Assembly: GCF_900277125.1 (NCBI RefSeq)
Contig: NZ_OPYN01000179.1
Span: 90,900 to 154,899 of the forward strand
DNA from: Pseudomonas inefficax
GTDB taxonomy: Bacteria; Pseudomonadota; Gammaproteobacteria; Pseudomonadales; Pseudomonadaceae
Length of the DNA stretch: 64,000 nt
Reading direction: 5' to 3'
Numbering within the stretch: position 1 is the stretch's first letter; each line of letters begins with the position of its first letter. The translations under genes were made by a program, and so were the position numbers. This document shows positions 53,401 through 63,386 of this stretch, in pieces. The notes under the pieces are model-generated. The model did no database searches and was not told the DNA's origin. It saw only the letters and a list, made by a program, of their open reading frames with translations.

Positions 53401-56400
53401 TCGAGGCCACGCCAGTCCTGGTAGTCCACCGGTGTGTTGCCCGGCTTGTGGATGATCTGCAGCATCGCCTCGCCGGTGTTCCAGCTGAACGATGCGCGCA
53501 GCGCTTCGTGGCGCGCCACCACCGCCTGCCACGCCTGGGCGAAGCGTTCGGGGTCGAGCGCGCTGTTGATGCGGTAGCGGTCCTGCATGTAGTAAAGGCC
53601 GGTGCCCGGCTCCAGCAGGGTATGCAGCAGCATGCCCTCCTGCATCGGCGTCAGCGGGTAGACGTCCTCGATTTGCGCGGCCGGTACCGGTAGCGCGTCG
53701 ATCTGTGCCTGGGTCAGGTGCGCCAGCGGGAAGTCCGAGGGCGTGAAACTGCCGTTGCCATCAGCCAGGCAATGCTCGACCAGCGCCAGCAGCTCCTGGC
53801 GATAGGCTTCGGCCAGGCAGGCGATGGTCCGCTCGTCGTAGCGTTCGGTGCTGAAGGTCCAGCGCAATTGCAGGGCACCGCCATACACCTGGCCATCGAC
53901 ACTCAGCCAGTTGGGCAGCGGTGCATCGAGATCGTGGGCCAGGCCGGCCGGGGCGTCCAGCGGCTGGAACAGCGCCGTGCTGTCGAACTGTTGATCGAAC
54001 TGGCCCAGGTAATTGAAGGTGATGCGTGCCTGCGGCAAGGCCGCCATCCGCTCGCGCCCGGCCGTATCGGCCAGGTAGCGCAGCACGCCGTAACCCAGCC
54101 CTTTGTGCGGCACCTGGCGCAGCTGCTCCTTGATGCGCTTGATCGAGCCTGCCCGCGCCGCATCGTCGTCGCCTGGCAACGGGCGCAGGCTCAGCGGGTA
54201 GGCATTGGTAAACCAGCCGACGCTGCGGGTCAGGTCCATGTCTTCGAACAGCCCGTCGCGGCCATGGCCTTCAAGCTGTACCAGCACTTCTTCGTCGCCG
54301 CTCCAGCGGCACAGGGCACGCGCCAGCGCGGTCAGCAGCAGGTCGTTGACCTGGGTGTGGTAGGCCGCCGGGGCCTGTTGCAGCAACTGCCGGGTCTGCG
54401 CCACATCCAGGCCGATGGCCAGGGTACGGGCGTGGCGGTGCAGGTTGCCGCCCTGCGGGTGATCGCAAGGCAGTTCGCGGCGCACACCGCCCAACTGGCC
54501 TTGCCACCAGCCCAGTTCGTCGCGCAGCGAATCGCTACCTGCATAGCTGGCCAGGCGTGCGGCCCAGTCGCCCATGGCGTGGGTCTTGGCCGGCAGTGGC
54601 TGGCCACGGTACAGCGCCTGCAGGTCTTCCAGCAGCACGCGCCACGACACGCCATCGACCACCAGGTGATGGATAGCCAGCAAAAGGCGCTGGCCGCCCT
54701 GCCCGTCATTTACCAGCAAGGCACGCAACAGCGGGCCCTGCTGCAGGTCGAGGCTGCGTTGCAGGTCGGTGTACAGCGGTTGGCAATCGGCGAAGTCGGC
54801 GACCGTGGCTGTCCGCAGCAATTGGCCGGTGGCAGGCGAAGCATATTCGGCCTGCCACCGGCCCTGGGCCTGGCTGAAGCGCAGGCGCAGGCTGTCGTGG
54901 TGCTGCACCAGGGCGGCCAAGGCTTGCTCCAGCACTTCCTCATCCAGCGGCTTGCGCGCCTCCAGCAGAACAGCCTGGTTCCAGTGCTGCGGCTGTGGTA
55001 CTTCACTGTCGAAGAACCAGTGCTGAATCGGCGTAAGGCCAGCCTGGCCCTGGCGCTGGCCCTGCTCGATGCTGCTGGCGGCTTCGCTGCGCTGAACGAC
55101 GGCCGCCAGGGTCTGGATGGTCTGATGCTGGAACAGGTCGCGCGGGGTGAACTGCAAGCCGGCCTGACGGGCCCGGCTGACCACCTGGATCGACAGGATC
55201 GAGTCACCGCCCAGTTCGAAGAAGTTGTCCTGCACGCCAACCTGGGCAACGTTGAGCACGTCGCGCCAGATCTGGGCCAACTGCGCTTCCACCTCGTTGC
55301 CAGGCGCCAGGTACTGCTGGCGCGCCTGCTCCAGGTCCGGCAGCGGCAGCGCACGGCGGTCGAGCTTGCCGTTGCCCATCAGCGGCAGGCTGTCGAGCAG
55401 CACCAGGTGCGCCGGCACCATGTAGTCCGGCAGGTGCTGGCGGGCATCGGCTTTCACCGCGTCGCGCAGCAGGCCCTGGGCCTCGCTATCGGCAGCGGCC
55501 TGCCGGCATACCAGGTAACCCACCAGTTGCTTGCCGCCGGGCAGGTCGAGGGCCAGCACCACAGCCTCGTCGACATCGGCATGCGCCTGCAGGCGGCTTT
55601 CGATTTCGCCCAGTTCAATGCGGAAACCGCGAATCTTCACTTGCTGGTCGGCGCGGCCGACGTACTCGACCAGGCCATCGCTGCCCAGGCGCACCAGGTC
55701 ACCAGTGCGATACAGGCGCCCGCCTTCGCTGCCGAACGGGTCGGCGACGAAGCGCTCGGCACTGAGGCCGGGGCGGTCGTGGTAACCCTGGGCCAGGCCG
55801 GCACCGCCGACATACAGCTCGCCAATACCGCCTTGCGGCAACAGGGCAAGGTCTTCATCGAGAATGTAGGCCGTGCGGCTACCGATGACGCGGCCGATCG
55901 GTACACTGCCCAGCTCCGCCGACAATGTCTGTGGTGCCAGGCAGGCCAGCGGCATGACCACGGTTTCGGTCGGCCCGTAGGCGTTGAAGAACTGCTGCGG
56001 CGCGAAGGCCTGGCGGATGCGTTGCAGGTGTTCACCGGTCAGCGCTTCACCACCGGTAATGACCAGGCGCACTGGCAACTGCTCGCCCTGCCCGGCCAGG
56101 TACTGCGCCAACTGGCTGCCGTAGCTGGGCGTGAAGCCGAGGATGCTCACCTGTTGCTCGCGCACCAGCTGGCAGATGTCTTCGGCGCCCCACTGCCCCT
56201 GGGCGCGCAGCACCACCCGGGCACCACACAACAGCGGCACCCACAGGCGCTCGCTGGCGGCATCGAAATTGATCGAATAGAAATGCAGCTCGCAGTCGTC
56301 GCTGCGCATGCCGAAGGCGTCGATCACCGCCTGGCAGTGCATGGCGAACTCGCCGTGGCTGACTACCACGCCCTTGGGCTTGCCGGTGGAACCGGAGGTG

Positions 56401-59400
56401 TAGATCAGGTACGCCTGGTGCTGCGGCAGGTTGAGGTTGTCCAGTGGCGCATCGCTGTAGGCCGAAAGGCTGGCACTGTCGTCCTCGAGGCTCCAGCGCG
56501 CCACGCCTTCGGGCAGCTGCCCAAGGGTTTGCAGCAGCGCGCGCTGGCTGAGCAGCAGGCCGATGCGGCTGTCTTCGATCATGTAGCGCAGGCGGTCGAG
56601 CGGGTACTCGGGGTCGAGCGGCACGTAGGCGCCACCGGCCTTGAGGATGGCCAGCAGGCCGACGACCATTTCCAGCGAGCGCTCCAGCGCCAGGCCCACC
56701 CGCACCTGCGGGCCGACGCCACGCTCGCGCAGGGCACGGGCCAGGCGGTTGGCCTGCTGGTCGAGTTCGGCATAGGTCATGTGCCGGCCAGCGAAGGTCA
56801 ACGCGCCAGCGTGTGGCGTGCGCGCAGCCTGGGCGGCGAACAGGCCGTGCACGGTCTGGTCGAGAGCGAAATTCGGCTCGCCCTGCAATTGGCCCGCTAG
56901 CATCTTCTGCTCGGCACTGCTCAGCATCGGCAGCTCGCACAGGCGCTGTTGCGGGTTGTCGAGCAGGCCGGCCAGCAATTGCTGCCAGTGCTCGGCCATG
57001 CGTGCGATGCGTGGTTCGTCGAACAGGTCACGGCTGTAGGTCAGGCAGCAACCCAGGCGGCCGTCGAGGTCGGTCACCTCCAGGTACAGGTCGAACTTGG
57101 TGGCGCTGGCGTCGTTGACCAGGTAATCCACCTGCATGCCGGCAAGTTGGCGGCTTTGCTGGAAGGCCCAGCGCTGCACGTTGCACATCACCTGGAACAG
57201 CGGATTGTAGGCACTGCTGCGCGGTGGCTGCAGGGCTTCCACCAGCTGGTCGAACGGCAGGTCCTGGTGCGACTGGCCTTCGATGGCAACCTGGCGTACC
57301 TGCTCCAGCAACTGTGCGGCGCTCATCTGGCCGTCCAGCTCGCAACGCAGCACCTGGGTGTTGAGGAACGCGCCAATCAGCCCTTCGCTTTCCGGGCGGA
57401 TGCGGTTGGCCACCGGCGCGCCAATGCGCAGGTCACGCTGGCCGCTGTAGCGGTGCAGCAAGGCGGCCAGAGTGGCAGTCATGGTCATGAACAAAGTCAG
57501 GCCGCGCTGGCTGTTGAAGGCATGTACGCGGGCGACCAGCGCCGGGTCGAGCTCGAAGCGGTACAGCTCGCCACGGTGGCTCTGCACTGCCGGGCGCGGG
57601 CGGTCGGCAGGCAGCGCCAGCACCGGGTGTTCGTCGCCCAGGCGGGCCTGCCAGTAGGCCAGCTGGCGCGCACCCTCGCCGCTTTCCAGCCATTGCCGTT
57701 GCCACACGCTGTAGTCCAGGTACTGCACCGGCAGCGGCGCCAGCGGCGATTCGCGGTCATCGACGAAGGCCTCGTACAGCTCGCCCAGTTCGCGGGCGAA
57801 GATGTCCATGGCCCAACCTTCGGTGACGATGTGGTGCAGGGTCAGCACGAAGAAGTGCTCGCGCTCTTCGGCTTTGACCAGGCATGCACGCAGCAGCGGG
57901 CCGCGCTCCAGATCGAACGGCTGGTGCGCCTGGTCGTCGGCCAGTTGTTGCAGGCGTTGTTGGCGGACATCGGCGGGCAAGGCGCTGAAGTCCTGCCAGT
58001 CGAGGTGCAGGCCGCTGTCTTCGGCCACGCACTGGTACGGCACGCCATCGATGCTGGGGAAGGTAGTGCGCAGGGTTTCGTGGCGCACCACCAGCGCCTG
58101 CAACGCGCGCTCGAAGGCATCCACATGCAGGGTGCCGCGCAGGCGCGCCATGCCGCCGACGTTGTACGCCGGGCTGTCCGGCTCCATTTGCCAGAGGAAC
58201 CACATGCGCTGCTGCGAGTACGACAGCGGCACCGCCTGGCGGCGGTCGACGCGGGCGATTGCGCCTTGCAGGTTGCGTTCGCCGGCAGCGCGGATACGCG
58301 CGATCTCGGCACAGAAAGCGCCTAGCTCGCTGGCTTCGAACAGGGCCTTGAGCGGCAGCTCGACATCGCAGGCCTGACGTGTGCGCGAGACAATTTGAGT
58401 GGCCAGCAGCGAATGGCCACCGAGGGCGAAGAAGTCGTCCTGCAGGCCGATGCGCGGCAGGTTGAGTACCTCGCGCCAGATGCCGGCGACCTGCTGCTGC
58501 AACCCGGTTTGCGGCTCGACGTGCTCCCGCTGCTGCCACACCGGGGCCGGCAATGCCTTGCGATCGACCTTGCCGCTGGGGCCCAGTGGCATCTGCGCCA
58601 GCGGGATGAGTTGTGCCGGCACCATGTAGGCCGGCAGTCGCTCAGCCAGCACTGCCAGCAACGCATCAGGCTGGGCGCTGCCACTGTAGTAGCCGACAAG
58701 TTGCGCACCTACGGCATCCTTGTGAATCAGCACCAGCGCCTGTTCGACCCCCGCTTGTGCCAGCAGGCAGGCCTGAACTTCCTCGGGCTCGACCCGGAAG
58801 CCACGCACCTTGAGCTGCTGGTCGAGGCGACCAAGGTACTCCAGCGCCTCGGTCTGCACCTGCCAGCGGGCGCGGTCGCCACTGCGGTACAGGCGCTCGC
58901 CATTGCCGTCGGCCTGGGGCACGAAGCGCTCGGCGGTGAGGCCCGGGCGGCCCAGGTAGCCACGGGCCAGGCCTGCACCGCCAAGGTACAGCTCGCCCGG
59001 CACACCGGGGGCGGTCAGTTCCAGCTCGTCGTCCAGCACACGGCACAGCACATTGCCCAGCGGGCGGCCGATCGGCGAGCGTTCGCCATCGGTAGCCTGG
59101 CAGTGCCAGTGGGTGACGTTGATGGCGGTTTCGGTCGGGCCATAGCGGTTGTGCAACTGCACCTGCGGCAGCACTTGCAGCACGCGGTCACGCAGCGCGG
59201 CGGGCAGCGCTTCGCCACCGGAGAACAGCCGGCGCAGGCTGGTGCAGGCACCCGCCTGCGGCTCCTGGACGAACACCTGCAACAGCGGCGGCACGAAGTG
59301 CAGCGTGGTCACGCCATGGGCCTGCACCAACGCTGCGATGCGCTGCGGGTCGCGGTGCTCGCCGGGGCCGGCGAGCACCAGCTTGCAACCGATCACCAGT

Positions 59401-62400
59401 GGCCAGAAGCACTCCCACACCGAAACGTCGAAGCTGATCGGCGCCTTCTGCATCAGCACGTCGCTGTCGTCCAGCGCGTAGCTGGCCTGCATCCATTGCA
59501 AGCGCTCGGCCAGTGCCGCGTGGGTATTGCCCACGCCCTTGGGTTGGCCGGTGGAGCCGGAGGTGTAGATCACATAGGCCAGGTTGTCGCCATGCAGGCG
59601 CAGGCCAGGGGCATGGCTTGGCCAGCTGTCCAAGTGCAACTGGTCGAGGGCGATGGCGCTGACGCCGTCAACCTGTGGCAGCTTGCCCAGCAGGCTGCTG
59701 TGGCTCAGCAACAGGCCCGCATTGCAATCGGCGAGCATGTAGGCCAGGCGCTCGGCCGGGTAATCGACGTCCAGCGGCACATAGGCACCACCGGCCTTGA
59801 GAATGGCCAGCAAGCCGACCAGCAGCTGCGGCGAACGCTCGACGGCGATGGCCACGCAGGTGTCGGGGCCGACGCCTTTATCACGCAGGTAGTGGGCCAG
59901 ACGGTTGGCTTGCTGGTGCAACTCGGCGTAATCCAGGCTGCCACCGTCCCATACCAGGGCGGTGCGCTGCGGGGTCAGGCGTGCCTGGTCATTGAGCTGC
60001 TCGACCAGCAGCCGCTGCGGCGTCACAGCTGGTGCCTCGCCCCAGCTCAGCAGTTGCGCGCGGCCCGGCTCATCGAGCAATTGCACCTCGCCCAGCGCCA
60101 GCTGCGGCTCGGCGCACACCTGCTCGAGCAGGGCCAGCAGGTGCTGGGCCAGGCGCTTGACGGTGCCGGCATCGAACAATTCGGCGGCATAGTCGAAGGC
60201 CAGGCTCAGGCGGCCCTGGTGGTCTTCTTCACTGTGCAGCTGCAAGTCGAACTTGGCTTCACGACTGTGCCACGGCAGCTCTTCGGCCAGCAGGCCCGGC
60301 AGGCGGCGCAGGGCAGACAGGTCGCGTTGCTGGTGGTTGAACATGACCTGGAACAGGCCTTGCTCGCGAGCCTCGGGCAAGGCTTCGAGCAGCTGCTCGA
60401 ACGGCAGGTCCTGGTTGGCTTGGGCATCCAGGGTGGCCTGGCGCACCTGGGCCAGCATCTGGTCGAACGGCAGGCGGCCATCGAGTTGCGCACGCAGCAC
60501 CTGGGTATTGATGAAAAAGCCGACCATGCCTTGGGTTTCCAGGCGCGGGCGGTTGGCGTTGGGCACGCCGACACGGATATCGGCCTGGCCGCTGTAGCGG
60601 TGCAGCAGCGCCTGCCAGCCGGCCAGCAGCACCATGAACAGGCTGGCCTGCTGCTCGCGAGCCAGGCCATTTAGCGCTTCGGTGAGCCTGGCCGGTACCT
60701 TGAGGCTGAAGCGGGCGGCGCGGTGGTCGCGCTGGCTGGCGCGCGGGTGGTCGGTGCACAGGTCGAGCACCGGCAGTTCCTCCCCCAGGCGCGCCTGCCA
60801 GTACTGCAGCTGACGCTCGGCTTCGCCTGCGGCCAGCCACTGCCGCTGCCAGGTGCCGTAGTCGGCATAGCCCAGGGTCAGCGGTGCCAGGTTGGCCTCG
60901 AGGCCCTGGCAATGGGCGGCGTACAGTTTGGCGAATTCGTCGAGCAGGATGTTCAGCGACCAGCCGTCAGCGACGATATGGTGCAGGGTCACCCACAGCT
61001 GATGATGTTCATCGCCCAGGCGCGCCAGGGTCGCCCGCAGCAACGGCCCCCGGGTCAGGTCGAACGGCTGGCGAGCTTCGCTTTCACGCTGGGCGGCGAC
61101 CTGCTCGGCGGCCTGGCCTTCGAGGTCCAGGCGGCGAAGGTCGAACGGCTGCTGCACCAGGATGCGCTGCAGGGCCTGGCCGTTCTCTTCGGCAAACAGG
61201 GTACGCAGTGATTCGTGGCGCGCCACCAGCGCCTGGAAGGCCGCTTGCAGGGCGCTTTCGTCCAGCTCACCGCGCAACTGCAGGCCGGCCGGAATGTTGT
61301 AGGCCGCCGACTGCGGGTCCAACTGCCATAGCAGCCACAGGCGGTTCTGCGCCAGCGACTGGGGCAGCGCCTGGGTGCGTTGCAGGGTGGCGATGGCACC
61401 GCCCCGGCCACCGCCTTGGGCGATGATCGCGGCCACGGCCTGGGCATAGTCGGCCAGTACCGGCGCCTCGAACAGGGTACGCAGGCCCAGGTTGACGCCC
61501 ATCTCATCGGCCAGGCGTGCGGTGGCGTGGGTGGCGGCGATGGAGTTGCCGCCCAGCAGCAGGAAGTGGTCGTCTGCCGCCACCGCTTCGACCTTGAGGA
61601 TGTCGCGCCACACACTGGCGATGCGCGCTTGCAGGTCATCACCAGCTACCGTCCTGGCAACGGGCTCGCTCACCTCAGGGAAACGGGCGTAGCAGTCCAG
61701 GCTGCCATCGTCCATGCGCAGACGGCAGGCCGAACGTTGCAGCTTGCCGCTGGACGTCTTGGGCAGCGCGCCCGGGTTCAGCAGCAGGACCACGGCCGGG
61801 GCCTGGCGGCAGGCGTCGGCGACCACCTGGCGCAGGGTATTGATCAGCTCCTGGGGCTTGATCGCCTTTTGCACGTTGCGGCTGATTTCCACCGCCACGC
61901 CGATGCCCTCCTCGCCTTGCTGCTCGACGGCGAACACCGCCACCCGGCCTTTGCGCAGCACATCCACTTCGCGCTCGAGGGTTTTTTCCAGGTCCTGCGG
62001 GTACAGGTTCTGCCCACGCACAATCAGCATGTCTTTCAGGCGCCCGGTGACGAACACTTCGCCATCGCGCATGAAACCCAGGTCGCCGGTACGCAGCCAG
62101 GTCTGGCCGTCCATCTCGACGAAGGTGCGGGCACTGGCTTCAGGGTTGCGCCAGTAACCCAGGGCGATGCTCGGGCCGCCGGCCCAGATCTCGCCCACCT
62201 GGTTGTCGCCCAGCACTTGCAGGCGTTGTGGTTCGACAATGCGCACGGCATGCCCGGGCTGCGGGTAGCCACAGCTCATCAGCACACTGCCCTTGCCAGG
62301 TTCCGCACGGTTGGCGGCGAAGGCTTGCGCGTCCAGCTCCAGCGCGGCGATGCCCTGGCCACGGCGGCTGCCGCTGACGAACAGGGTCGCTTCGGCCAGG

Positions 62401-63386
62401 CCGTAGCTGGCGAAGAAGCTCTGCGGGTCGAAGCCACAGGCCTGGAACTTGTCGGCAAAGGCCGCCAGGCTGTCCTGGCGGATTGGCTCGGAGCCGGAGT
62501 AGGCCACCCGCCAGCGGCTGAGGTCGAGCCCGGCCAGGGAGGCCTCGCTGATCCGCTCGCTGCACAGCCGGTAGGCGAAGTCGGGGCCGCCGCTGATGGT
62601 GCCGCCGTATTCGCTGATGGCCTGCAACCAGCGCAGCGGCCGGGCCAGGAAGTAGCCCGGCGCCATCAGCACACAAGGCACGCCGCTGAAGATCGGCTGC
62701 AGCAGGCCGCCGATCAGGCCCATGTCGTGGTACAGCGGCAGCCAGCTGACGATCACATCGTCGGGGTTGAGGTCGATGCCAAAGCCTTGGCGGATCAGTT
62801 GCTCGTTGGCCACCAGGTTGCCGTGGCTGACCTGCACACCCTTGGGCAGTGCGGTGGAGCCGGAGGTGTACTGCAGGAAGGCGATGTCATCACCCTTGAG
62901 TGCGGGCTCGCGCCATTTCGCGGCCAGCGCCGGGTCCAGGCCATCCACCGCCAGCAGTTCGGGAGCGTTGGCCACTGTCAGGGCCTCCAGGCCCTGCAGG
63001 CTGTCGTGCAGCGCCGCGACGGTCAGCAGCAGGCGCGGCTCGGCGTCATCGATGATCGAAAGCAAGCGCTGTTGGTGGTGCTGGCGCGCGGACTCCGGCG
63101 GGTAGGCCGGCACCGCAATCACGCCGGCATACAGGCAGCCGAAGAACGCCGCCACATAATCTGGCCCGCTGGGGAACAACAGCACCGCGCGGTCGCCGAA
63201 GCCGGCCCGGGCTTGCAAGGCAGCAGCGATGGTGCGGGCGCGCTGGTCGAGGTCCCGGTAGCTGAGCACCGCCTGCTCGCCGGGCGCGTCGGCCAGAAAG
63301 CGCAAGGCGACTTTGTCCGGGGTCTGCGCGGCGCGCTGCGCCAGGGCCTGGACCAGCGAGAGCGGGAGTTCGAAGGCGTCCGTCAT
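50433..63386 (-). CDS. pvdL: pyoverdine chromophore non-ribosomal peptide synthetase
   Basis: A 4317-residue NRPS that begins pyoverdine assembly, giving acyl-Glu-D-Tyr-Dab. Order with approximate centres: fatty acyl-AMP ligase (core TSGSTALPKG at residue 175), carrier T1 (GGNS at 612), C1 (HHIVADGW, 803), A1 (TSGSTGQPKG, 1277), T2 (GGHS, 1656), C2 (HHIVTEGW, 1853), A2 (2332), T3 (GGDS, 2726), E (HHLVVDG, 2908), C3 (HHILIDAW, 3378), A3 (3862), T4 (GGHS, 4251). No thioesterase follows, so the product passes to another NRPS, as for PvdL. By hand alignment the A3 pocket reads D-I-W-E-L-T-A-D-D, a known diaminobutyrate code. C2 has Glu and C3 has Ala in the HHxxxDG motif. The start at 63386 has AGGAA upstream; the PvdS box is at 63480-63503. 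Confidence 0.96.
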   Translation of the reverse strand: MTDAFELPLSLVQALAQRAAQTPDKVALRFLADAPGEQAVLSYRDLDQRARTIAAALQARAGFGDRAVLLFPSGPDYVAAFFGCLYAGVIAVPAYPPESARQHHQQRLLSIIDDAEPRLLLTVAALHDSLQGLEALTVANAPELLAVDGLDPALAAKWREPALKGDDIAFLQYTSGSTALPKGVQVSHGNLVANEQLIRQGFGIDLNPDDVIVSWLPLYHDMGLIGGLLQPIFSGVPCVLMAPGYFLARPLRWLQAISEYGGTISGGPDFAYRLCSERISEASLAGLDLSRWRVAYSGSEPIRQDSLAAFADKFQACGFDPQSFFASYGLAEATLFVSGSRRGQGIAALELDAQAFAANRAEPGKGSVLMSCGYPQPGHAVRIVEPQRLQVLGDNQVGEIWAGGPSIALGYWRNPEASARTFVEMDGQTWLRTGDLGFMRDGEVFVTGRLKDMLIVRGQNLYPQDLEKTLEREVDVLRKGRVAVFAVEQQGEEGIGVAVEISRNVQKAIKPQELINTLRQVVADACRQAPAVVLLLNPGALPKTSSGKLQRSACRLRMDDGSLDCYARFPEVSEPVARTVAGDDLQARIASVWRDILKVEAVAADDHFLLLGGNSIAATHATARLADEMGVNLGLRTLFEAPVLADYAQAVAAIIAQGGGRGGAIATLQRTQALPQSLAQNRLWLLWQLDPQSAAYNIPAGLQLRGELDESALQAAFQALVARHESLRTLFAEENGQALQRILVQQPFDLRRLDLEGQAAEQVAAQRESEARQPFDLTRGPLLRATLARLGDEHHQLWVTLHHIVADGWSLNILLDEFAKLYAAHCQGLEANLAPLTLGYADYGTWQRQWLAAGEAERQLQYWQARLGEELPVLDLCTDHPRASQRDHRAARFSLKVPARLTEALNGLAREQQASLFMVLLAGWQALLHRYSGQADIRVGVPNANRPRLETQGMVGFFINTQVLRAQLDGRLPFDQMLAQVRQATLDAQANQDLPFEQLLEALPEAREQGLFQVMFNHQQRDLSALRRLPGLLAEELPWHSREAKFDLQLHSEEDHQGRLSLAFDYAAELFDAGTVKRLAQHLLALLEQVCAEPQLALGEVQLLDEPGRAQLLSWGEAPAVTPQRLLVEQLNDQARLTPQRTALVWDGGSLDYAELHQQANRLAHYLRDKGVGPDTCVAIAVERSPQLLVGLLAILKAGGAYVPLDVDYPAERLAYMLADCNAGLLLSHSSLLGKLPQVDGVSAIALDQLHLDSWPSHAPGLRLHGDNLAYVIYTSGSTGQPKGVGNTHAALAERLQWMQASYALDDSDVLMQKAPISFDVSVWECFWPLVIGCKLVLAGPGEHRDPQRIAALVQAHGVTTLHFVPPLLQVFVQEPQAGACTSLRRLFSGGEALPAALRDRVLQVLPQVQLHNRYGPTETAINVTHWHCQATDGERSPIGRPLGNVLCRVLDDELELTAPGVPGELYLGGAGLARGYLGRPGLTAERFVPQADGNGERLYRSGDRARWQVQTEALEYLGRLDQQLKVRGFRVEPEEVQACLLAQAGVEQALVLIHKDAVGAQLVGYYSGSAQPDALLAVLAERLPAYMVPAQLIPLAQMPLGPSGKVDRKALPAPVWQQREHVEPQTGLQQQVAGIWREVLNLPRIGLQDDFFALGGHSLLATQIVSRTRQACDVELPLKALFEASELGAFCAEIARIRAAGERNLQGAIARVDRRQAVPLSYSQQRMWFLWQMEPDSPAYNVGGMARLRGTLHVDAFERALQALVVRHETLRTTFPSIDGVPYQCVAEDSGLHLDWQDFSALPADVRQQRLQQLADDQAHQPFDLERGPLLRACLVKAEEREHFFVLTLHHIVTEGWAMDIFARELGELYEAFVDDRESPLAPLPVQYLDYSVWQRQWLESGEGARQLAYWQARLGDEHPVLALPADRPRPAVQSHRGELYRFELDPALVARVHAFNSQRGLTLFMTMTATLAALLHRYSGQRDLRIGAPVANRIRPESEGLIGAFLNTQVLRCELDGQMSAAQLLEQVRQVAIEGQSHQDLPFDQLVEALQPPRSSAYNPLFQVMCNVQRWAFQQSRQLAGMQVDYLVNDASATKFDLYLEVTDLDGRLGCCLTYSRDLFDEPRIARMAEHWQQLLAGLLDNPQQRLCELPMLSSAEQKMLAGQLQGEPNFALDQTVHGLFAAQAARTPHAGALTFAGRHMTYAELDQQANRLARALRERGVGPQVRVGLALERSLEMVVGLLAILKAGGAYVPLDPEYPLDRLRYMIEDSRIGLLLSQRALLQTLGQLPEGVARWSLEDDSASLSAYSDAPLDNLNLPQHQAYLIYTSGSTGKPKGVVVSHGEFAMHCQAVIDAFGMRSDDCELHFYSINFDAASERLWVPLLCGARVVLRAQGQWGAEDICQLVREQQVSILGFTPSYGSQLAQYLAGQGEQLPVRLVITGGEALTGEHLQRIRQAFAPQQFFNAYGPTETVVMPLACLAPQTLSAELGSVPIGRVIGSRTAYILDEDLALLPQGGIGELYVGGAGLAQGYHDRPGLSAERFVADPFGSEGGRLYRTGDLVRLGSDGLVEYVGRADQQVKIRGFRIELGEIESRLQAHADVDEAVVLALDLPGGKQLVGYLVCRQAAADSEAQGLLRDAVKADARQHLPDYMVPAHLVLLDSLPLMGNGKLDRRALPLPDLEQARQQYLAPGNEVEAQLAQIWRDVLNVAQVGVQDNFFELGGDSILSIQVVSRARQAGLQFTPRDLFQHQTIQTLAAVVQRSEAASSIEQGQRQGQAGLTPIQHWFFDSEVPQPQHWNQAVLLEARKPLDEEVLEQALAALVQHHDSLRLRFSQAQGRWQAEYASPATGQLLRTATVADFADCQPLYTDLQRSLDLQQGPLLRALLVNDGQGGQRLLLAIHHLVVDGVSWRVLLEDLQALYRGQPLPAKTHAMGDWAARLASYAGSDSLRDELGWWQGQLGGVRRELPCDHPQGGNLHRHARTLAIGLDVAQTRQLLQQAPAAYHTQVNDLLLTALARALCRWSGDEEVLVQLEGHGRDGLFEDMDLTRSVGWFTNAYPLSLRPLPGDDDAARAGSIKRIKEQLRQVPHKGLGYGVLRYLADTAGRERMAALPQARITFNYLGQFDQQFDSTALFQPLDAPAGLAHDLDAPLPNWLSVDGQVYGGALQLRWTFSTERYDERTIACLAEAYRQELLALVEHCLADGNGSFTPSDFPLAHLTQAQIDALPVPAAQIEDVYPLTPMQEGMLLHTLLEPGTGLYYMQDRYRINSALDPERFAQAWQAVVARHEALRASFSWNTGEAMLQIIHKPGNTPVDYQDWRGLDDDAQEQRLQTLHKQEREAGFALLSEAPFHLRLVRVADERYWFMMSNHHILIDAWCRSLLMNDFFEIYQALGEGRQVRLPVPPRYRDYIGWLQRQGLDDARAWWQANLAGFERATTIPSDRPLRHDHAGSGMIVGDCYTRLAVSDGVRLRELAQAHQLTVNTFAQAAWALVLARYSGDRDVAFGVTVAGRPVSMPQMQRTVGLFINSVALRVQLPVAGERCSVRQWLQGLLERNMELREYEYLPLVAIQECSELPKGQPLFDSLFVFENAPVETAVLDHAQHLNASSDSGRTHTNFPLTAVCYPGDDLGLHLSFDQRYFDYPTVERLLAEFKRLLLALVQGFEGEMSALPLLGAEEQRFLLEDCNRTARAYPLEQSYIAQFEAQVAAHPQRTVARCLDAAYDYAGLNLAANRLGHALIAAGVNVDQPVALLAERGLPLLGMIVGSFKAGAGYLPLDPGLPAARLQSIIQLSRTPVLVCSAACAEQGRLLLDELELTTRPQLLVWEDIQASPVASHNPGIHSGPENLAYVIYTSGSTGLPKGVMVEQRGMLNNQLSKVPYLALGEQDVIAQTASQSFDISVWQFLAAPLFGARVEIVPNAIAHDPQALLAHVQATGISVLESVPSLIQGMLANDHQALDGLRWMLPTGEAMPPELAAQWLQRYPQIGLVNAYGPAECSDDVAFFRVDAASTRGSYLPIGTPTDNNRLYLFGEDQALVPLGATGELCVAGTGVGRGYVGDPVRTALAFIPHPHGAPGERLYRTGDLARQRPDGVLEYVGRIDHQVKIRGYRIELGEIEARLHEQVEIRDAAVGVQEGANGKHLVGYLVAHQGVAADAALLEQLKQRLRAELPEYMVPLHWGWFDNLPHNANGKLDRKALPAIDIGNQHSQAYQAPRNELEEVLAGVWADVLKAERVGVHDNFFELGGHSLLATQIASRVQKQLQLNVPLRAMFECSTVEELAVYVRGLQGSVLDDAKVDRLSDLMAELEGL

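Noticed and set aside
53718..56900. Long plus-strand open frame opposite pvdL (and others at 51843-53693, 58395-60674 and 61380-63464)
   Set aside because: All lie wholly inside the NRPS gene on the other strand and repeat with its module periodicity, as expected for shadows of a GC-rich repeated gene.
50433..63386. Possible assembly collapse or recombination between the repeated NRPS modules
   Set aside because: The domain order AL-T-C-A-T-C-A-T-E-C-A-T is complete and in frame, and matches known PvdL, so no rearrangement needs to be invoked.
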